From CAJKWP01 sp964554475 (GTDB taxonomy: Bacteria > Bacillota > Clostridia > Christensenellales > UBA1242), in contig CAZKOT010000001.1 of NCBI GenBank assembly GCA_964554475.1, forward strand, positions 10,437 to 74,436: 64,000 nt of DNA, given 5' to 3'. The notes under the pieces were generated by a model. The model was not told the origin of the DNA. It made no database searches and saw only the letters and a program-made list of their open reading frames with translations. Made by a program: the position numbers and the translations under genes. Of this stretch, positions 9,601 through 20,100 are shown one piece after another (positions within the stretch are counted from its first letter, which is position 1; every line of letters starts with the position of its first letter).

Positions 9601-12600
9601 GTACAAAGTTTCACCAGATCCCGGTTCAATTGAACTTGATGAAATAATCATTTATTTCTATCAATATGTTTCAAATTATTTGATTTATACGGGACCGACA
9701 GGAATTTTGCAAAATAACATGTATTACACTCTTGATGAGGAAATTGAATATGAAACAGGACAATTTGCTACTCTTCAATATTGTTTAACACAAAATATTT
9801 TTAGTTATTCAAATTTTCAGGTAGGAACAAGTTTTGTTCTTTCAAAAACTCCAATTGAAATAATTGTTTACAGTTTCGAAGAAAACATTAATCTAGGAAA
9901 TATTGACGGAGACTTATATGTTTGGGATATTAACACAGTTTACGACACCACAAGTGGAAAAACTTTAACAAACGAAGGAAAATATGAAATTTTCAGAACC
10001 TATCGTAATCTTGAAGGTGTTTCAACACTAGTTGCCGGTAACTATGATTTTATGACTAGAAAAATTACATTTTATGTTGACAGACAAGATATAATTTCTT
10101 CACCAATTGTATTGTACATTGAACCCGATCCAAATCAGCCCATTCAACAAGAAAATTACATTCAAATAAGCCGTGTTGGTGGACATGGTTATTTGGAAGT
10201 ATTATATATTTCACCTTCAGGTTCAGGTTTAGAAGAAAATAAATTTAAAGAATTATTTAGAGCAAAAAATTTAAATCCTGCATCTAAATTAAATATTTTT
10301 GAAACAAACAAACTTCCGGTAAAAATTAGTATGCCCTTATTGAAATTTGGTGATTTAATTGGCTCAAATTTCACTGCGTTCGCAAATTCACTTTTTTATG
10401 ATTCAGTGCCAAATTCTTATATTAAAACGTTTGAAATTACAATTTCATTAAAGCATTTGCCCACAGGAACAATAACAGCACAAACCTACACAATTGAAGC
10501 ATCAAATCTACCACACATTCCGGGCAGTGGAAAAAGTAGCATTCAATTTGCACCTAATCTTTACTTAATCACAACCGGAATAACAAACGGTTATATTGAT
10601 TTTCCAACTTTTCACACCAGTGGGCAATACGAAATAACGCTTTCTCAAAACAATTCGCTTTTTAAAGGAAATCATTTAAATTTGATTTTTTATTTAGAAA
10701 TTAAAAATCAAGCACCCGTTTTTTCTGTTGAAGATTCAAATGGCAATCCCCTTCAACCAAATATTGACGAAACACTTTACTACACAAATGATGAACAAAT
10801 CAAAGTAATATGGACTGATTCAACAAGTCCGTATATGGCAAAAATTAATTTAAATAAAATTCAATACTTTGTTGGCACGGGTAGTTTACAAACTGTTAAT
10901 CCTGTTGATATTACAACAGAAGGCTACAATCACTATTTTTCTTTAAATATTTCAGGACTTACAAGTGGTGCAAGAGTTACAATTCTTGTTGAATATGAAG
11001 GACAAGAATATTATTACTCGCCAGGTTTTTTTAGAAGCAGTAAAGTTGTTGAAATTGACAGAATAGCACCAACAGCAAGTATTGAAAAGCTAATAACCAA
11101 GGTAAATGCAAGTTCAATTATTAATTCTGCGAACTTACGGCAAGGCCATCAACAGCAAGTAAAATACAATAGAACAACAAAAGACCCCACAAGCATATTT
11201 AAAAACTTTGCATTTGCAGTTGATGTTCGCGATTTTAATACATTGATTTATTCTAATTTAGAAAGCGAACTATATTATAAAAATGTTCCAAACAAATACA
11301 GTGACATTTCATATAGCGAACTTGACCCTGCCCTTTCACCTCTTTCAACAATTCGTTATAGTGGAGATTATACAAGAATCTTAGACATCCAAGAAATTTA
11401 CGACCTTGTTTCTTCTTCTGCATTTATTCCCTCTTATTATGAAATTGTCGAAGTTGATTTTGCAGGAAATATTACAGTATATTCAATTTATTTAACAGAT
11501 TTATCAAAATTTGCAATTAATGAAGACTTAAACAATAATGGCATTTTGGATTCCAATGAAGACATCAACGAAAACGGATTTTTGGATGTTAACAATCAAG
11601 ATTTACTTTCATACGTAAGTGATATTAGTGGTGATTTAAAATTAAAACAAGATGAAATTGTAAGAAAAAATTATAATAGCACAATTTTTTCAAAAGGAAA
11701 ATTTGAATTAATACGTATAAATGCTTTTGACTATCCATGGTCAATAATTAGTTATAACAATATTAGTTATTTAAATTCACCAAATCTTGAAGATGGCCAA
11801 GTTTACAAATGGGCAACCACAATAACAACGACAACACTTTCAAACGAAATAAATTTGGGAGTGTCAAGATATAATTATCCTATAATGATAAAAAACGTTC
11901 CCTATTTAAACATAAATATTCAAGTTGTAGTTTCAAACGCAATTCTTGATATTTCAGAACCCAGTGGAATCGCAACCTCTTTAACAGTTACAAAAACTCT
12001 CGCAAATGACACCCAATACATTAATTGGACATCAATAACAATTTGGGAATACATCGGTGGGAATGTAACAAGAACAGCCGAGTTAAAAAATGGTGTTTCT
12101 GAACAAGGTGTTACAATTAATAATATATTAAGTTACAATGTTGTTGGCAACGTAACAACTTTCCAAATTGCAAATGTAAATGCAAGTGCAGGACCACATT
12201 ATCGTTTTAGAATTTTTGATAATTTTTCTCAAACTTATACTTTTCATCATCTTTATGGACAAGAATTTGTGGAAACAATTTCAAACGAAGACGGTTTGGC
12301 AACAATGAAAACAGACTTTTTCTACGAAAATGAGGGCGACGAACCCCAATTATTATACATAAGCAACAAACCTTTTATTTTCCGTTTTTACAAATCAATA
12401 ACAACAGTAAAACTAACCGTTATGGCATTCAATTCTGTTTTAGGTTATGGATGGAGTGCAACAAATATATACAACATATCAAAAGATTTGATTCCTAACC
12501 TCTCATGTTTTGGAATAATTAATAATAGCAATCCTTCATTTATTGAACTAAACTTAAGACCAAATCTTGAGCATTTAGATTATATTCTTAATTTCGCCAA

Positions 12601-14662
12601 TCCAAATTTTACAGGTCCATCATTTTACTATATTATTGAATCTACAACAAATGTTCTTAGTGGTGTTGTTGGCGAAGATGCAACAGAAATTGAAACATTT
12701 AGATTTAATGTTAATATGCTACTTCCAAAAATTGAATTACGAGGAAAATATAGGCAAGATTTAAACGGACTGTTTATCAATAACAATATGACTTCTGACC
12801 CCGTAACAGTTGAATTTGCTGACACTTCCATCTTTACATATCCAGTTGAAATTTGGATTTCAAAAAATGGAGAACCACTTCAAAAAATAACTTCTGGACA
12901 AACTTTTACAGATGTTGGCGTTTACACAATTGTTAGAAAATGGACTAATGCAATGGATGTTTTTGAGGAACCCCAATTATCATTCACAATTTCAGATGCC
13001 GCAAGTCAGTTTTACAATGTTGCTGTAAAGGTTACTGGGGAAGAAAGATATGCTGTTATTTCTACGACAGGTAATCCATACGTTTTGGTAGATAGTCAAA
13101 GCAGTGGTTTAACGAGTATTTATTCTCATTATATTGTAAATACCCTTGATTTTGTTATTAATTTAAACACTTCGCAAAATGTTGAAATTTTAGAAAATAC
13201 CTACGAAAATCAGACACTAAAATTTACCGATACAAAAAACGGTGTGAACACTTTTATTCGTACAATTTCAAATTACAACTCATCACCAACCTCATACGTT
13301 AATTATTTTGAAACAAAAATTGCAATAACCTACATTCCTCCTTCAAGTAAATTGTTAAACAATTTCACTTATACCGACACACAAGTTGATCAAAGGCCTT
13401 TTACTTACAGCGAATTAATTTATTCGATTAACAAAAGTGCACAAAGTGCCGACAGTTTAATAATTTCATGGAATAATTATTATAGAATTCCCGAAAATAA
13501 AGTCATTGTTGAAATTAGATATGGTCTTGAAAATCAATTAATTTCTTTAGCGGGAATGACAACAAGAAATGAGGTTAATTCAATTATTTTAAATCGTTCG
13601 GGTTATTACTTGTTCACCTTTAGAGATTTAGCGGGAAATATTCATAAATTTGATTACAGTGCTTCGGTTTTAAACAGTTCAACTTCGTATGAATTTGTAT
13701 ATATAAAAAATGTGGTTTTTAATGTTAATAATGCATCTCCAATTCCTTATGCAATCTACAATTCCGATGTTGTCATTAACTTACCATCCGATTCTCTTGC
13801 CTACTATGATGTCAATGCTCAACCGTCCATAAAAGTATTAAAAAATGGCGAAATTTACAAAGACTATACTTCTTCAACTGCTGAAAGAAAATACACGTTT
13901 ACTGAGCCAGGACTATACCAAGTAAGTTTTTCAGCAAAACGACTAGGAAATGAAATTAGAGAAGAGACATATAGTTTTCAAATAATTAGAGCAAATGAAC
14001 TTTGCTGGACATTTAATATTGACCAGTACGAAAATTATTACATTAAACAAATAATCAAAAATGGGGTTGACATAACAAGGGCACTTTCAAATAGTTCAAT
14101 TGGAGCAATTATTTATGTTCAAACAGTTTTACCAAACGAAAGTGTTGTTAATCTTCCTTATTTAAAAGAACTTTGGGTTTCATTATATGATGAAAAAACG
14201 GGTGCAGGCAATTACTCAATTACAATAGGAACAAATAATGATTTGGGACAAGAATTTTCATTTTCTTTTAAAATTAATTCTGCCACAGCGCCAATTTCAG
14301 TTTCACTTGCGGAAGGAGAATCTACAACAGACACAATAACTGTGAAATTTAATGCAAAAAATCTTTTTGACAATGTTGGAGATTGTATTGTTCGTATTTA
14401 TCCAAATAAAGACATTATAATAAACTCTGAATATTTTGAACAACCTGACTACATTGAGAATTATGAAGTTAATATTACAAAAATCGGTGATAGTTATGTG
14501 CAAATTTTAACTCCAAGTGGACGACTTTTGTACAGTTATAGAGTGATACGTAATCAACCTTTAAACTCCATTGCAATTATTCTAATTACCGTTGCATCAT
14601 TAGTTGGAATTGGATTAACAATTATGTTTATTCTGCTTCGAAGGAGAATGAAAATTAGATAA
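6620..14662 (+). CDS. giant exported surface protein with C-terminal membrane anchor
   Basis: A 2680-residue exported protein. An N-terminal signal segment (about residues 6-35, basic start then LLSVMFSLLLAITGGFFL) ends near an ANA|DD-like cleavage point. The body is Ser/Thr/Asn/Tyr-rich beta-type sequence. Ig-like modules are recognisable from recurring GTYLVKV, GIYLFKISDLAGNV, GLYQVSF and GYYLFTFRDLAGNI closing strands, as in bacterial adhesin-type domains. Around residues 1634-1660 there are two EF-hand/dockerin-like loops (DLNNNGILDSNED, DINENGFLD), which suggests calcium binding. One helix near 2645-2672, followed by RRRMKIR, forms a stop-transfer anchor. There is no LPXTG, so a sortase is not needed. 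It has its own promoter and terminator and is therefore monocistronic. The likely role is as a surface adhesin or scaffold; no enzymatic motif was found. It is one of two giant surface proteins in this window. Confidence 0.85.
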   Translation: MKNHHKKTLLSVMFSLLLAITGGFFLNFQKFPLIANADDLFTPSYLSIFKYTESSTPGEYTKTGNTISRLDGVYLNEDQIVILRLAHPDEAVSYGNYKIEVYGTEIFLNKSAITWRPEYTVNNYNETQYDYIEMRFNVWASPYGTEEPDDEGRYDISIQYVEYFNGVALPSKTLTYSFYLFKTSSYYLGTYPAVTILNLASSSDTILAGASASYARTFQYYYKNNAPSETRLSLPELSYNPQKFEIRITKTIYGINTVSYISLNSSGEIVQTNPIVKIRKTGETNAIINFNDIGNYQIDYIFVHKYLDNDVIVTEPLTNVTNQTKYDRMNLFGFQLFHTDINSSEAQNRLEFKSFDSNNILRTGFQTDVTYTHISDNSTNARYISFAEEGLNSYSIVQTDGMSETFPLSTINFNNEILTLPSTNQAPVELEFNGSILTDNSSLINDSYYLKLDHYDSTAGNTRNIWKMERNYRGTAFTEPGTYLVKVRYQSQICMQPERFFTQWFFFKIVSETPNYTVTTQSGTNLLSNAFTKESVIVNAIESEYNNPFNSPTQLFVYSKSFESSTYSNETLINPQSPTSFSSKANYKAVIKFGKNFSKSKSSYFTIDTDEISGITTRTVSFIDGNYQKNSAINFFSNSDVAVEWNEKAASGNITTAQYKFIPITKTTSTFSHAQLLNYYENLSHYIPVNYEITYNGGLIQAAPYSNTVGSLTVPTEKVKSQEGIYLFKISDLAGNVAYHSFVIEKSAPRVLQKTLGEYQTDFSTLNLVSENTTIQWGEYKVIKFSGLDLTGIDLNDWTIPDGPDPGTERDDPNIDPWLLLLFRNKATTLEMSNSNADFKRILIGSETNLFLSSKIKTSEVMVQIGEKRVIAQTENIYAGGEPLPVEQIGGINYCFGYQINIANLAGTIIYENTYSFFVNDESQTRTGEFATTHNIEVSTDISKTSVRFATNVPSNPYDGLSRHDYELTDLSNPNNSTKSLFYMPISIDLLELQYKVSPDPGSIELDEIIIYFYQYVSNYLIYTGPTGILQNNMYYTLDEEIEYETGQFATLQYCLTQNIFSYSNFQVGTSFVLSKTPIEIIVYSFEENINLGNIDGDLYVWDINTVYDTTSGKTLTNEGKYEIFRTYRNLEGVSTLVAGNYDFMTRKITFYVDRQDIISSPIVLYIEPDPNQPIQQENYIQISRVGGHGYLEVLYISPSGSGLEENKFKELFRAKNLNPASKLNIFETNKLPVKISMPLLKFGDLIGSNFTAFANSLFYDSVPNSYIKTFEITISLKHLPTGTITAQTYTIEASNLPHIPGSGKSSIQFAPNLYLITTGITNGYIDFPTFHTSGQYEITLSQNNSLFKGNHLNLIFYLEIKNQAPVFSVEDSNGNPLQPNIDETLYYTNDEQIKVIWTDSTSPYMAKINLNKIQYFVGTGSLQTVNPVDITTEGYNHYFSLNISGLTSGARVTILVEYEGQEYYYSPGFFRSSKVVEIDRIAPTASIEKLITKVNASSIINSANLRQGHQQQVKYNRTTKDPTSIFKNFAFAVDVRDFNTLIYSNLESELYYKNVPNKYSDISYSELDPALSPLSTIRYSGDYTRILDIQEIYDLVSSSAFIPSYYEIVEVDFAGNITVYSIYLTDLSKFAINEDLNNNGILDSNEDINENGFLDVNNQDLLSYVSDISGDLKLKQDEIVRKNYNSTIFSKGKFELIRINAFDYPWSIISYNNISYLNSPNLEDGQVYKWATTITTTTLSNEINLGVSRYNYPIMIKNVPYLNINIQVVVSNAILDISEPSGIATSLTVTKTLANDTQYINWTSITIWEYIGGNVTRTAELKNGVSEQGVTINNILSYNVVGNVTTFQIANVNASAGPHYRFRIFDNFSQTYTFHHLYGQEFVETISNEDGLATMKTDFFYENEGDEPQLLYISNKPFIFRFYKSITTVKLTVMAFNSVLGYGWSATNIYNISKDLIPNLSCFGIINNSNPSFIELNLRPNLEHLDYILNFANPNFTGPSFYYIIESTTNVLSGVVGEDATEIETFRFNVNMLLPKIELRGKYRQDLNGLFINNNMTSDPVTVEFADTSIFTYPVEIWISKNGEPLQKITSGQTFTDVGVYTIVRKWTNAMDVFEEPQLSFTISDAASQFYNVAVKVTGEERYAVISTTGNPYVLVDSQSSGLTSIYSHYIVNTLDFVINLNTSQNVEILENTYENQTLKFTDTKNGVNTFIRTISNYNSSPTSYVNYFETKIAITYIPPSSKLLNNFTYTDTQVDQRPFTYSELIYSINKSAQSADSLIISWNNYYRIPENKVIVEIRYGLENQLISLAGMTTRNEVNSIILNRSGYYLFTFRDLAGNIHKFDYSASVLNSSTSYEFVYIKNVVFNVNNASPIPYAIYNSDVVINLPSDSLAYYDVNAQPSIKVLKNGEIYKDYTSSTAERKYTFTEPGLYQVSFSAKRLGNEIREETYSFQIIRANELCWTFNIDQYENYYIKQIIKNGVDITRALSNSSIGAIIYVQTVLPNESVVNLPYLKELWVSLYDEKTGAGNYSITIGTNNDLGQEFSFSFKINSATAPISVSLAEGESTTDTITVKFNAKNLFDNVGDCIVRIYPNKDIIINSEYFEQPDYIENYEVNITKIGDSYVQILTPSGRLLYSYRVIRNQPLNSIAIILITVASLVGIGLTIMFILLRRRMKIR

Positions 14663-14690
14663 AAAAACGCACTTTTTTGTGCGTTTTTTA
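14662..14690. terminator. bidirectional rho-independent terminator
   Basis: Stem AAAAACGCAC / GTGCGTTTTT with T runs on both sides, starting at the giant-protein stop codon. It can also serve the converging gene that stops at 14703. Confidence 0.9.
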
Positions 14691-14702
14691 ATAATAAAAG
14701 AA

Positions 14703-15596
14703 TCAAGCGAAGTCAAAAGAATTATTTTTATCAACATCATTTTTATTATAATGATATTTATGTATATATTCATTATAAAGTCTTAACAAATTTGGATTAG
14801 GAAAATCTGAAAGATTTTTTTGTTCAGATTTAAAAACAATTTTTTTCTCTTTTGATCCTATGTTTTTTTTATCTTGTTTTGTTGTTGATACCATTAATTT
14901 AACATCATTTCTATCTGATCCATTTTTGCTAAAAGCAAATGCGTATTCTGTAATTATATTATTTTGGTCTTTTTTTGATTTTTGTTGGAAAATTATAATT
15001 TGACCTTTATCATTAGGATTATTTTTAAGCTTTTTTTCAAAAAATTTAATCGAATTCTCATCAATCGGGTTACATTCAAATTCTTTTAATAATTTTTCTA
15101 TTTTTGCAAAATCATTTAATGAATTTGCTTTTTGCCTATGAAATTCAATGTATTTGTTTTCAATATCGGAAGCTATTGAAGAATATAAACCTTTCCATGA
15201 TGCTTTAGCAAGTATTTTATCTTCATAAACTACGTAACCATATTCAGTTGGATGATACAACGAATCGTTGATTTCTCTGTCGTCCTGATCAAAAACAAAA
15301 AGATTGTCTGTTCTAATCGGATCTTTAATTTTATGAAAAACATATCCTGACAAAGGAATAACAAATATTGGATACTTATAGACTTTTACATGTCTGCTGT
15401 CAGCTGTTGTATAAAGAAATTCCTTACGCAGTTTGACTTCAAGAACGCATTTTGGAACATTGTGAAATTTATCTTCAAGTAAAATAATTTTAACGTCGTC
15501 GACATCTTTATCTTGTAATCTAGATTTACATTCATTTACACCACTTTGGTGTACGTATTGGATAACATCATCAATTCTTTTAATTCTTAATCCCAT
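14703..15596 (-). CDS. hypothetical protein, 297 aa
   Basis: A soluble protein of 297 residues that I do not recognise. The ATG at 15594-15596 (MGLRIKRIDD) is chosen because AAGGAAA lies 8-9 bases upstream; an in-frame start at 15638 has no such site. The N-terminal 170 residues look like a mixed alpha/beta domain (VKIILLEDKF, KVYKYPIFVIPLSGYVF). The C-terminal part is very rich in Lys, Asn and Asp (KKLKNNPNDKG, TTKQDKKNIGSKEKK) and may be disordered. No signal peptide or membrane helix is visible. It follows the Rho-like gene on the same strand with 95 bases between them, so the two may be co-transcribed. It converges on the giant surface-protein gene. Confidence 0.65.
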   Translation of the reverse strand: MGLRIKRIDDVIQYVHQSGVNECKSRLQDKDVDDVKIILLEDKFHNVPKCVLEVKLRKEFLYTTADSRHVKVYKYPIFVIPLSGYVFHKIKDPIRTDNLFVFDQDDREINDSLYHPTEYGYVVYEDKILAKASWKGLYSSIASDIENKYIEFHRQKANSLNDFAKIEKLLKEFECNPIDENSIKFFEKKLKNNPNDKGQIIIFQQKSKKDQNNIITEYAFAFSKNGSDRNDVKLMVSTTKQDKKNIGSKEKKIVFKSEQKNLSDFPNPNLLRLYNEYIHKYHYNKNDVDKNNSFDFA

Positions 15597-15691
15597 AGTA
15601 AAATTTCCTTTTATAACAATTATAATTTTGAAAGTCAATGTTAATTTAAAAAGAGTTGTTTGTAAATAATTAAAAAATTTTTTCTTTAAAA

Positions 15692-16810
15692 TTATTTTTT
15701 AAAAATTTTATCTGCGTTTTTAATAAGGTCATTTTTATAAAATGAATTTTCTTTTTCATGACTTAAACAACTTGCAAAAGTGGTAATACTCGCTCCAGTT
15801 TGCAAAACTTTTCCCGTATTAAAAATTCTTTTTGTAATTCTAACTGCTTCAACAGTATTATTTGTTCTTTCATTTTCAATTGCAAAAAACATTTCAAGTC
15901 CATTTAATATTCCAAAAATATCAAAAAGAACCAAAATAACTTTATTTCCCTCAAGTAAAAGTGAATTCACATGGTTTATTGCATCAATAGTTGCATCATA
16001 CAGTCTAATAGGATGATCCTCTAAAAGTGAGTAAATAAATTCACCCTCAAAATCTTTTTCAATTTGTAATTTTGTGTAAACTGAAATATTAGGAGCTAAG
16101 GCAACAACTTTAAACAATTTAAAAAGGGGCTTAATGGTTTCTTTCATTTTTGAAATTGAATCTTTGAATGTTTCGCCGATGAAAAGAACATTTTCCCCTT
16201 CATTCACGCCTTCCAAATTTTTTAACGGAACTTCTTTAAGAACAACCTGGTCATTTTTTTTCAAATCTCTATTTTTTAAAACTTGATGATTATTTATACT
16301 TTCAATTTCAACCAAAACATAATAGCTTGTTAATTGATTTGCAACGCCTTCAATTTTATCTCCCTCAATAAGAGAATGTTCATTAATAAAACTATCTGGA
16401 ACAGAAACCAAAATTTCATTACTTAAGTTTACTTTAAAGTAATAATTATTTGATTGAGTTTTTCTCAGAAAACCTTTAACTTCAACTCTTTCTGGATTTG
16501 CCACCTTACTTTGTGCAAATTGCAAACTTGCAGAAACTTTTTGAGCAATTTTTTTGTTTAGAACCACTTCAGTTAATTCTTTTGGAACAAATATATCTAA
16601 AACACTTTCTATTTTTTTAATTGATTTTGGAGGACGACCTTTAACCGAAATTTTTTGAGGTATCATTTCACCGCAAGAAATTTTTAATATTAATTCTTCT
16701 AATTCTTTTCTTTTTTTTGTTGTAGCCGAAGAAATGCCCAACCTACGAGCAAGTTCACGTAACTCATAAACTCCAAATTCTTTCAATTTTTCTTCTTTGT
16801 AACTCTTCAT
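15692..16810 (-). CDS. degenerate Rho-like protein lacking the ATP-binding loop
   Basis: A 372-residue protein with the full domain order of transcription terminator Rho but a ruined ATPase. Residues about 1-45 form a Rho_N/SAP-like helical domain (YELRELARRLGI). Residues about 105-165 match Rho's OB/cold-shock RNA-binding domain (VKGFLRK, VSVPDSFINEHSLIEGDKIEG, YVLVEIESIN). The rest aligns with the RecA-like core: FEGEFIYSLLEDHPIRL matches Rho's VVYSTFDEPAERH region, VILVLFDIFGI matches VVILLDSITRL, and KRIFNTGKVLQTGASITT matches KRFFGAARNIEEGGSLTI. Where Rho has the Walker A loop, around residue 207, this protein has IGETFKDSISKM, with no GKT. It also ends before the catalytic arginine region. 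GGAGGAG precedes the ATG. It may be an RNA-binding, non-motor Rho paralogue or a decaying copy; the intact reading frame and good promoter favour a used protein. Confidence 0.75.
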   Translation of the reverse strand: MKSYKEEKLKEFGVYELRELARRLGISSATTKKRKELEELILKISCGEMIPQKISVKGRPPKSIKKIESVLDIFVPKELTEVVLNKKIAQKVSASLQFAQSKVANPERVEVKGFLRKTQSNNYYFKVNLSNEILVSVPDSFINEHSLIEGDKIEGVANQLTSYYVLVEIESINNHQVLKNRDLKKNDQVVLKEVPLKNLEGVNEGENVLFIGETFKDSISKMKETIKPLFKLFKVVALAPNISVYTKLQIEKDFEGEFIYSLLEDHPIRLYDATIDAINHVNSLLLEGNKVILVLFDIFGILNGLEMFFAIENERTNNTVEAVRITKRIFNTGKVLQTGASITTFASCLSHEKENSFYKNDLIKNADKIFKK

Positions 16811-16825
16811 GTCTCCTCCAAAATT

Positions 16826-16854
16826 ATTTTAACACTTTTACTAAAATTTCCCAA
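16826..16854 (-). promoter_or_regulatory. sigma-A type promoter of Rho-like gene
   Basis: On the minus strand: TTGGGA, 17-base spacer, TAAAAT, 15 bases from the ATG at 16810, leaving only a short leader that contains GGAGGAG. Confidence 0.55.
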
Positions 16855-17097
16855 ATTATTCCCTATTTTTTGATAAATTTAGAAAAGTTTTTTCTTGTTA
16901 TTTTAAATTATAATTAGGTTCAAGCAATAAGTCAATAGAGAATGCATAATTCACAAAAAATTATTGTTTTATTCATTTTTTACAAAGTGTTATTGTCTTT
17001 GCAAGTTTTGTTCATAAAAATGTGCTCCACTCAATATTAAATATTTCCAATTTTAGAAAAAATTTTCATTACTTGAAATAAATTTGCTTTTTAAATT

Positions 17098-17134
17098 AAA
17101 AATTGTGCTCTTAAAAACTAAAGCACAATTTTTT
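17098..17134. terminator. bidirectional terminator of giant lipoprotein gene
   Basis: Inverted repeat AAAATTGTGCT / AGCACAATTTT with an 11-base loop and T-rich flanks, about 60 bases past the lipoprotein stop codon on the minus strand. Confidence 0.75.
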
Positions 17135-17193
17135 AAGCTAACGATAATAATACGCATTTATTTGGTGGCAAAGCAGTAAAACCTTAGTAAGTT

Positions 17194-20100
17194 TTATGGA
17201 TAGAGTATGTAAGTACTTTCCCAAATTAAAACAGGATAGGTTCCGCCACTATTCCAAACATTTGAATAAAGTGCATTAAGTTCATTGAAAAGATTCACCG
17301 TTGAAATATCAATTGAATTAAAATTTCCAGGTGGATTATTTATAGGTGAAACACCTATAACAGAAATGTAATAATTATAAACTCCTGACGAAAGAGATGT
17401 TGCCCCCGATAATCCAACTAGCAGTCCCAAATATCGAGTTGTCAATCCTCCTGGACTTCCAAGAATTGAATTACTTTCCGAAATTAAGGTTGTTGTGAAC
17501 GAATTGTTAATTTTTCCACCATTTTGATTTGCTATATATCCAGAAATACCACCAATATATGCATTACGAGCTGATGTTGCAGTATTTAAATATTCAACAA
17601 TTAAACTACTAGCGATATTATAACAATTTCTTATTATACCTTCATTTCTTCCGGTAATTGCTCCAACATAAGTGTTTGAAGCAGTTCCAAGAGTAATTTT
17701 TGCCCTTAAATTACCTTTATTATAACATTCAACAATTTTTCCAATTAAGTTTTCTGAAGAAGATGTTCCACCAAAATTAAATGCAGCAACTCCTCCAATA
17801 TTTACTGTTTTTGCTCTTCCTGTAATATTTGCTAGATTTCCGCTTTTTCGAATTGTTCCTGTATAGGTTGTTTCACCCTCAGTTATTTGATTGTTTGCGT
17901 AAGCAATTCCGCCGATTGTCAATTCTGAACTTGTTATATCAGTATCATTAAAATCCAAAGTTGCGAGGTTCACACAAAGTTCAATAATTCCATAATTGTT
18001 GCATGCAATTCCACCATAGTAGTAATATATTCCAGCAGTAGTTGCTGAAGAGAATGAAACATTCTTGATTTGACAGTATGAAATTAAACCAAAATTTTCA
18101 TTTACTAGTGATGAAAACCTGAGCGAATTAACATCAGTAGAGGAAATATTTCCGTGAGAAATATTGGCAATTATATTAAGATTTTTAATAATACCATTAG
18201 CATTTAATCTAACAAACAAACCAATATTTGTTGCTTTAATTGATGTTGTGTTTGTAAAACTCCAACTTATAGTCTTATTATCTCCGTCATAAATTCCACC
18301 AAATGTCGAAATCATTACATCAACAAGAGTTAAGTTTGCAGTTTGTTTAAAATTAAACACTTTTTCTATTTCTTCAACTATTCCATCACCGTCATTATCT
18401 TTTATTAAATATGTTGGCTTTGTCGGTCTGTAAATCATGTTTGCAAACTGCACTGAAGTTGCAATGTTATAAGGATTTGATTCTGTTCCTTCCCCACTTT
18501 CAAACAAATTAAAATTAATCAAAGTAAATTCGTGATCAACTCCCTCAATTGTCAAAACAAAACTAGAATGATTGATTAGTCCATTTTCACTTACAGAATT
18601 AAAGAAATATTTAAACTCAGAAGCAATGCTTCCATCTGGTGTGATTGCACAAACCTTAATTCTATGAAGACCAATCAATTCGGGCATAAATTCCATTACT
18701 GTTGAGGTATATGTTCTTGTTGATAAAACATTAAATGTTTCAGTGCTCTCGTTCCATGAAACAATTTCATCAACTATTCTAAAAGTCCCAGAACCAGAAT
18801 GTGTCCATGCAATTTTTCTTGAACTTGAGAAATAGGAAAAATCTTCAATTGCAACTGGTGGAGTAACATCATATCTCACACTGTAATCTGACATTAAAAC
18901 ATTATTTGAATCTGTAATTGGTATTACACAAATTTTGAAATATAAGGTCCCCGCACTAATTAATGATTGAATACCCGGAGTAATTGGATCAGTATCAAAC
19001 ATACTTTCAATTTGACCATAATAATAAGAAGGAATTGAAGATTCATATTGTCCAAGTATTGCAATTTCTGCATATGTTTCACCATCATAACTATACTTAA
19101 ACAAGTAATCATATCCAGTAACCCCGACTACATTACCCGTAAATCTCCATTTAATAATGAATCCACCATCAGGAGATGGATCAGACAAGTATTCAACACT
19201 ATCGATTTCAGTAAGTTTTTTGAAATTACCACCCAAAGTTTCATTTGAATTAATATGTTCTTCCCCACCTAACGCTTTGATTTTTACCTCATAATCAACG
19301 TTAACTCCTAAACTTTCAAATTTAATAATATCATCCCCTGTTAATTGTGAAGGATTAAATTCATTTGTTAAAGTTGTAAAAGTAACAACTTGAGGCAATC
19401 TTGTGAATGTTAACAAATATGAAGTACTTTGAGTGACCTCATTCCATCTAATAACTCCATTATCAATTCTAACATTAGAAACTTGTTGCAGTTTTGTAAA
19501 TTCGGCATGTGAAGCTTCTAAAGTTTTTCCAATTAAATATTTGTAAATTTTTCCATCAGTGTGCTCAAACTCACCATTTGAGTATGGTTGAATAGAAACA
19601 TCATAATCACCCGCAAGATAAGCTTGAAACATTTCAATAAACTCGGGCGGAGGAGATGGATTTTCAACGCTTAACCATTGACCAATGAAATCATAAAGAA
19701 CGAACGTATCTCCCAACCAAGCGAAAGTGGAATATTCTTCGTAATGGAAAGGATTGTAAATATGAGTGCCGAAAAACGAAATTTTATATCCTGTAACGTT
19801 GCTTCCACCCAAATCAGTAACATTTCTCCAAACCAGATTTCCCTCATGAACTCCAATACTTGCTACGGAATTAAGCATAACTGCATTAATACCATCCATA
19901 TAACTCGAAATTGCATAAATAGGAGATCCTCCAAAAGAACTGGTTGTTGTTCCAATGGTTCGGAAATTGTAATTGTTATAACCTGGAGTAATAGATTCAT
20001 AAATAGAGGTAAGACCCACTTCACCATATGGTAAATCAAACACTAATAACTGTGTTGAAGTTTGAACATAAACAAGATAACCACTGTTGTTTAAGACATT

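Larger units (their letters stand above)
16811..17193. other. intergenic region, Rho-like gene / giant lipoprotein
   Basis: 383 bases. They hold the Rho-like gene promoter at 16826-16854 and a terminator for the giant lipoprotein gene at 17098-17134. The 240 bases between show nothing I can assign. Confidence 0.5.

Noticed and set aside
12628..12831. Antisense frames inside the giant surface-protein genes
   Set aside because: Short frames opposite the large genes (here and near 9.3, 10.2, 14.3, 19.0-20.2 and 25.6 kb) have no ribosome binding sites or recognisable products and mirror the codon pattern of the real genes.
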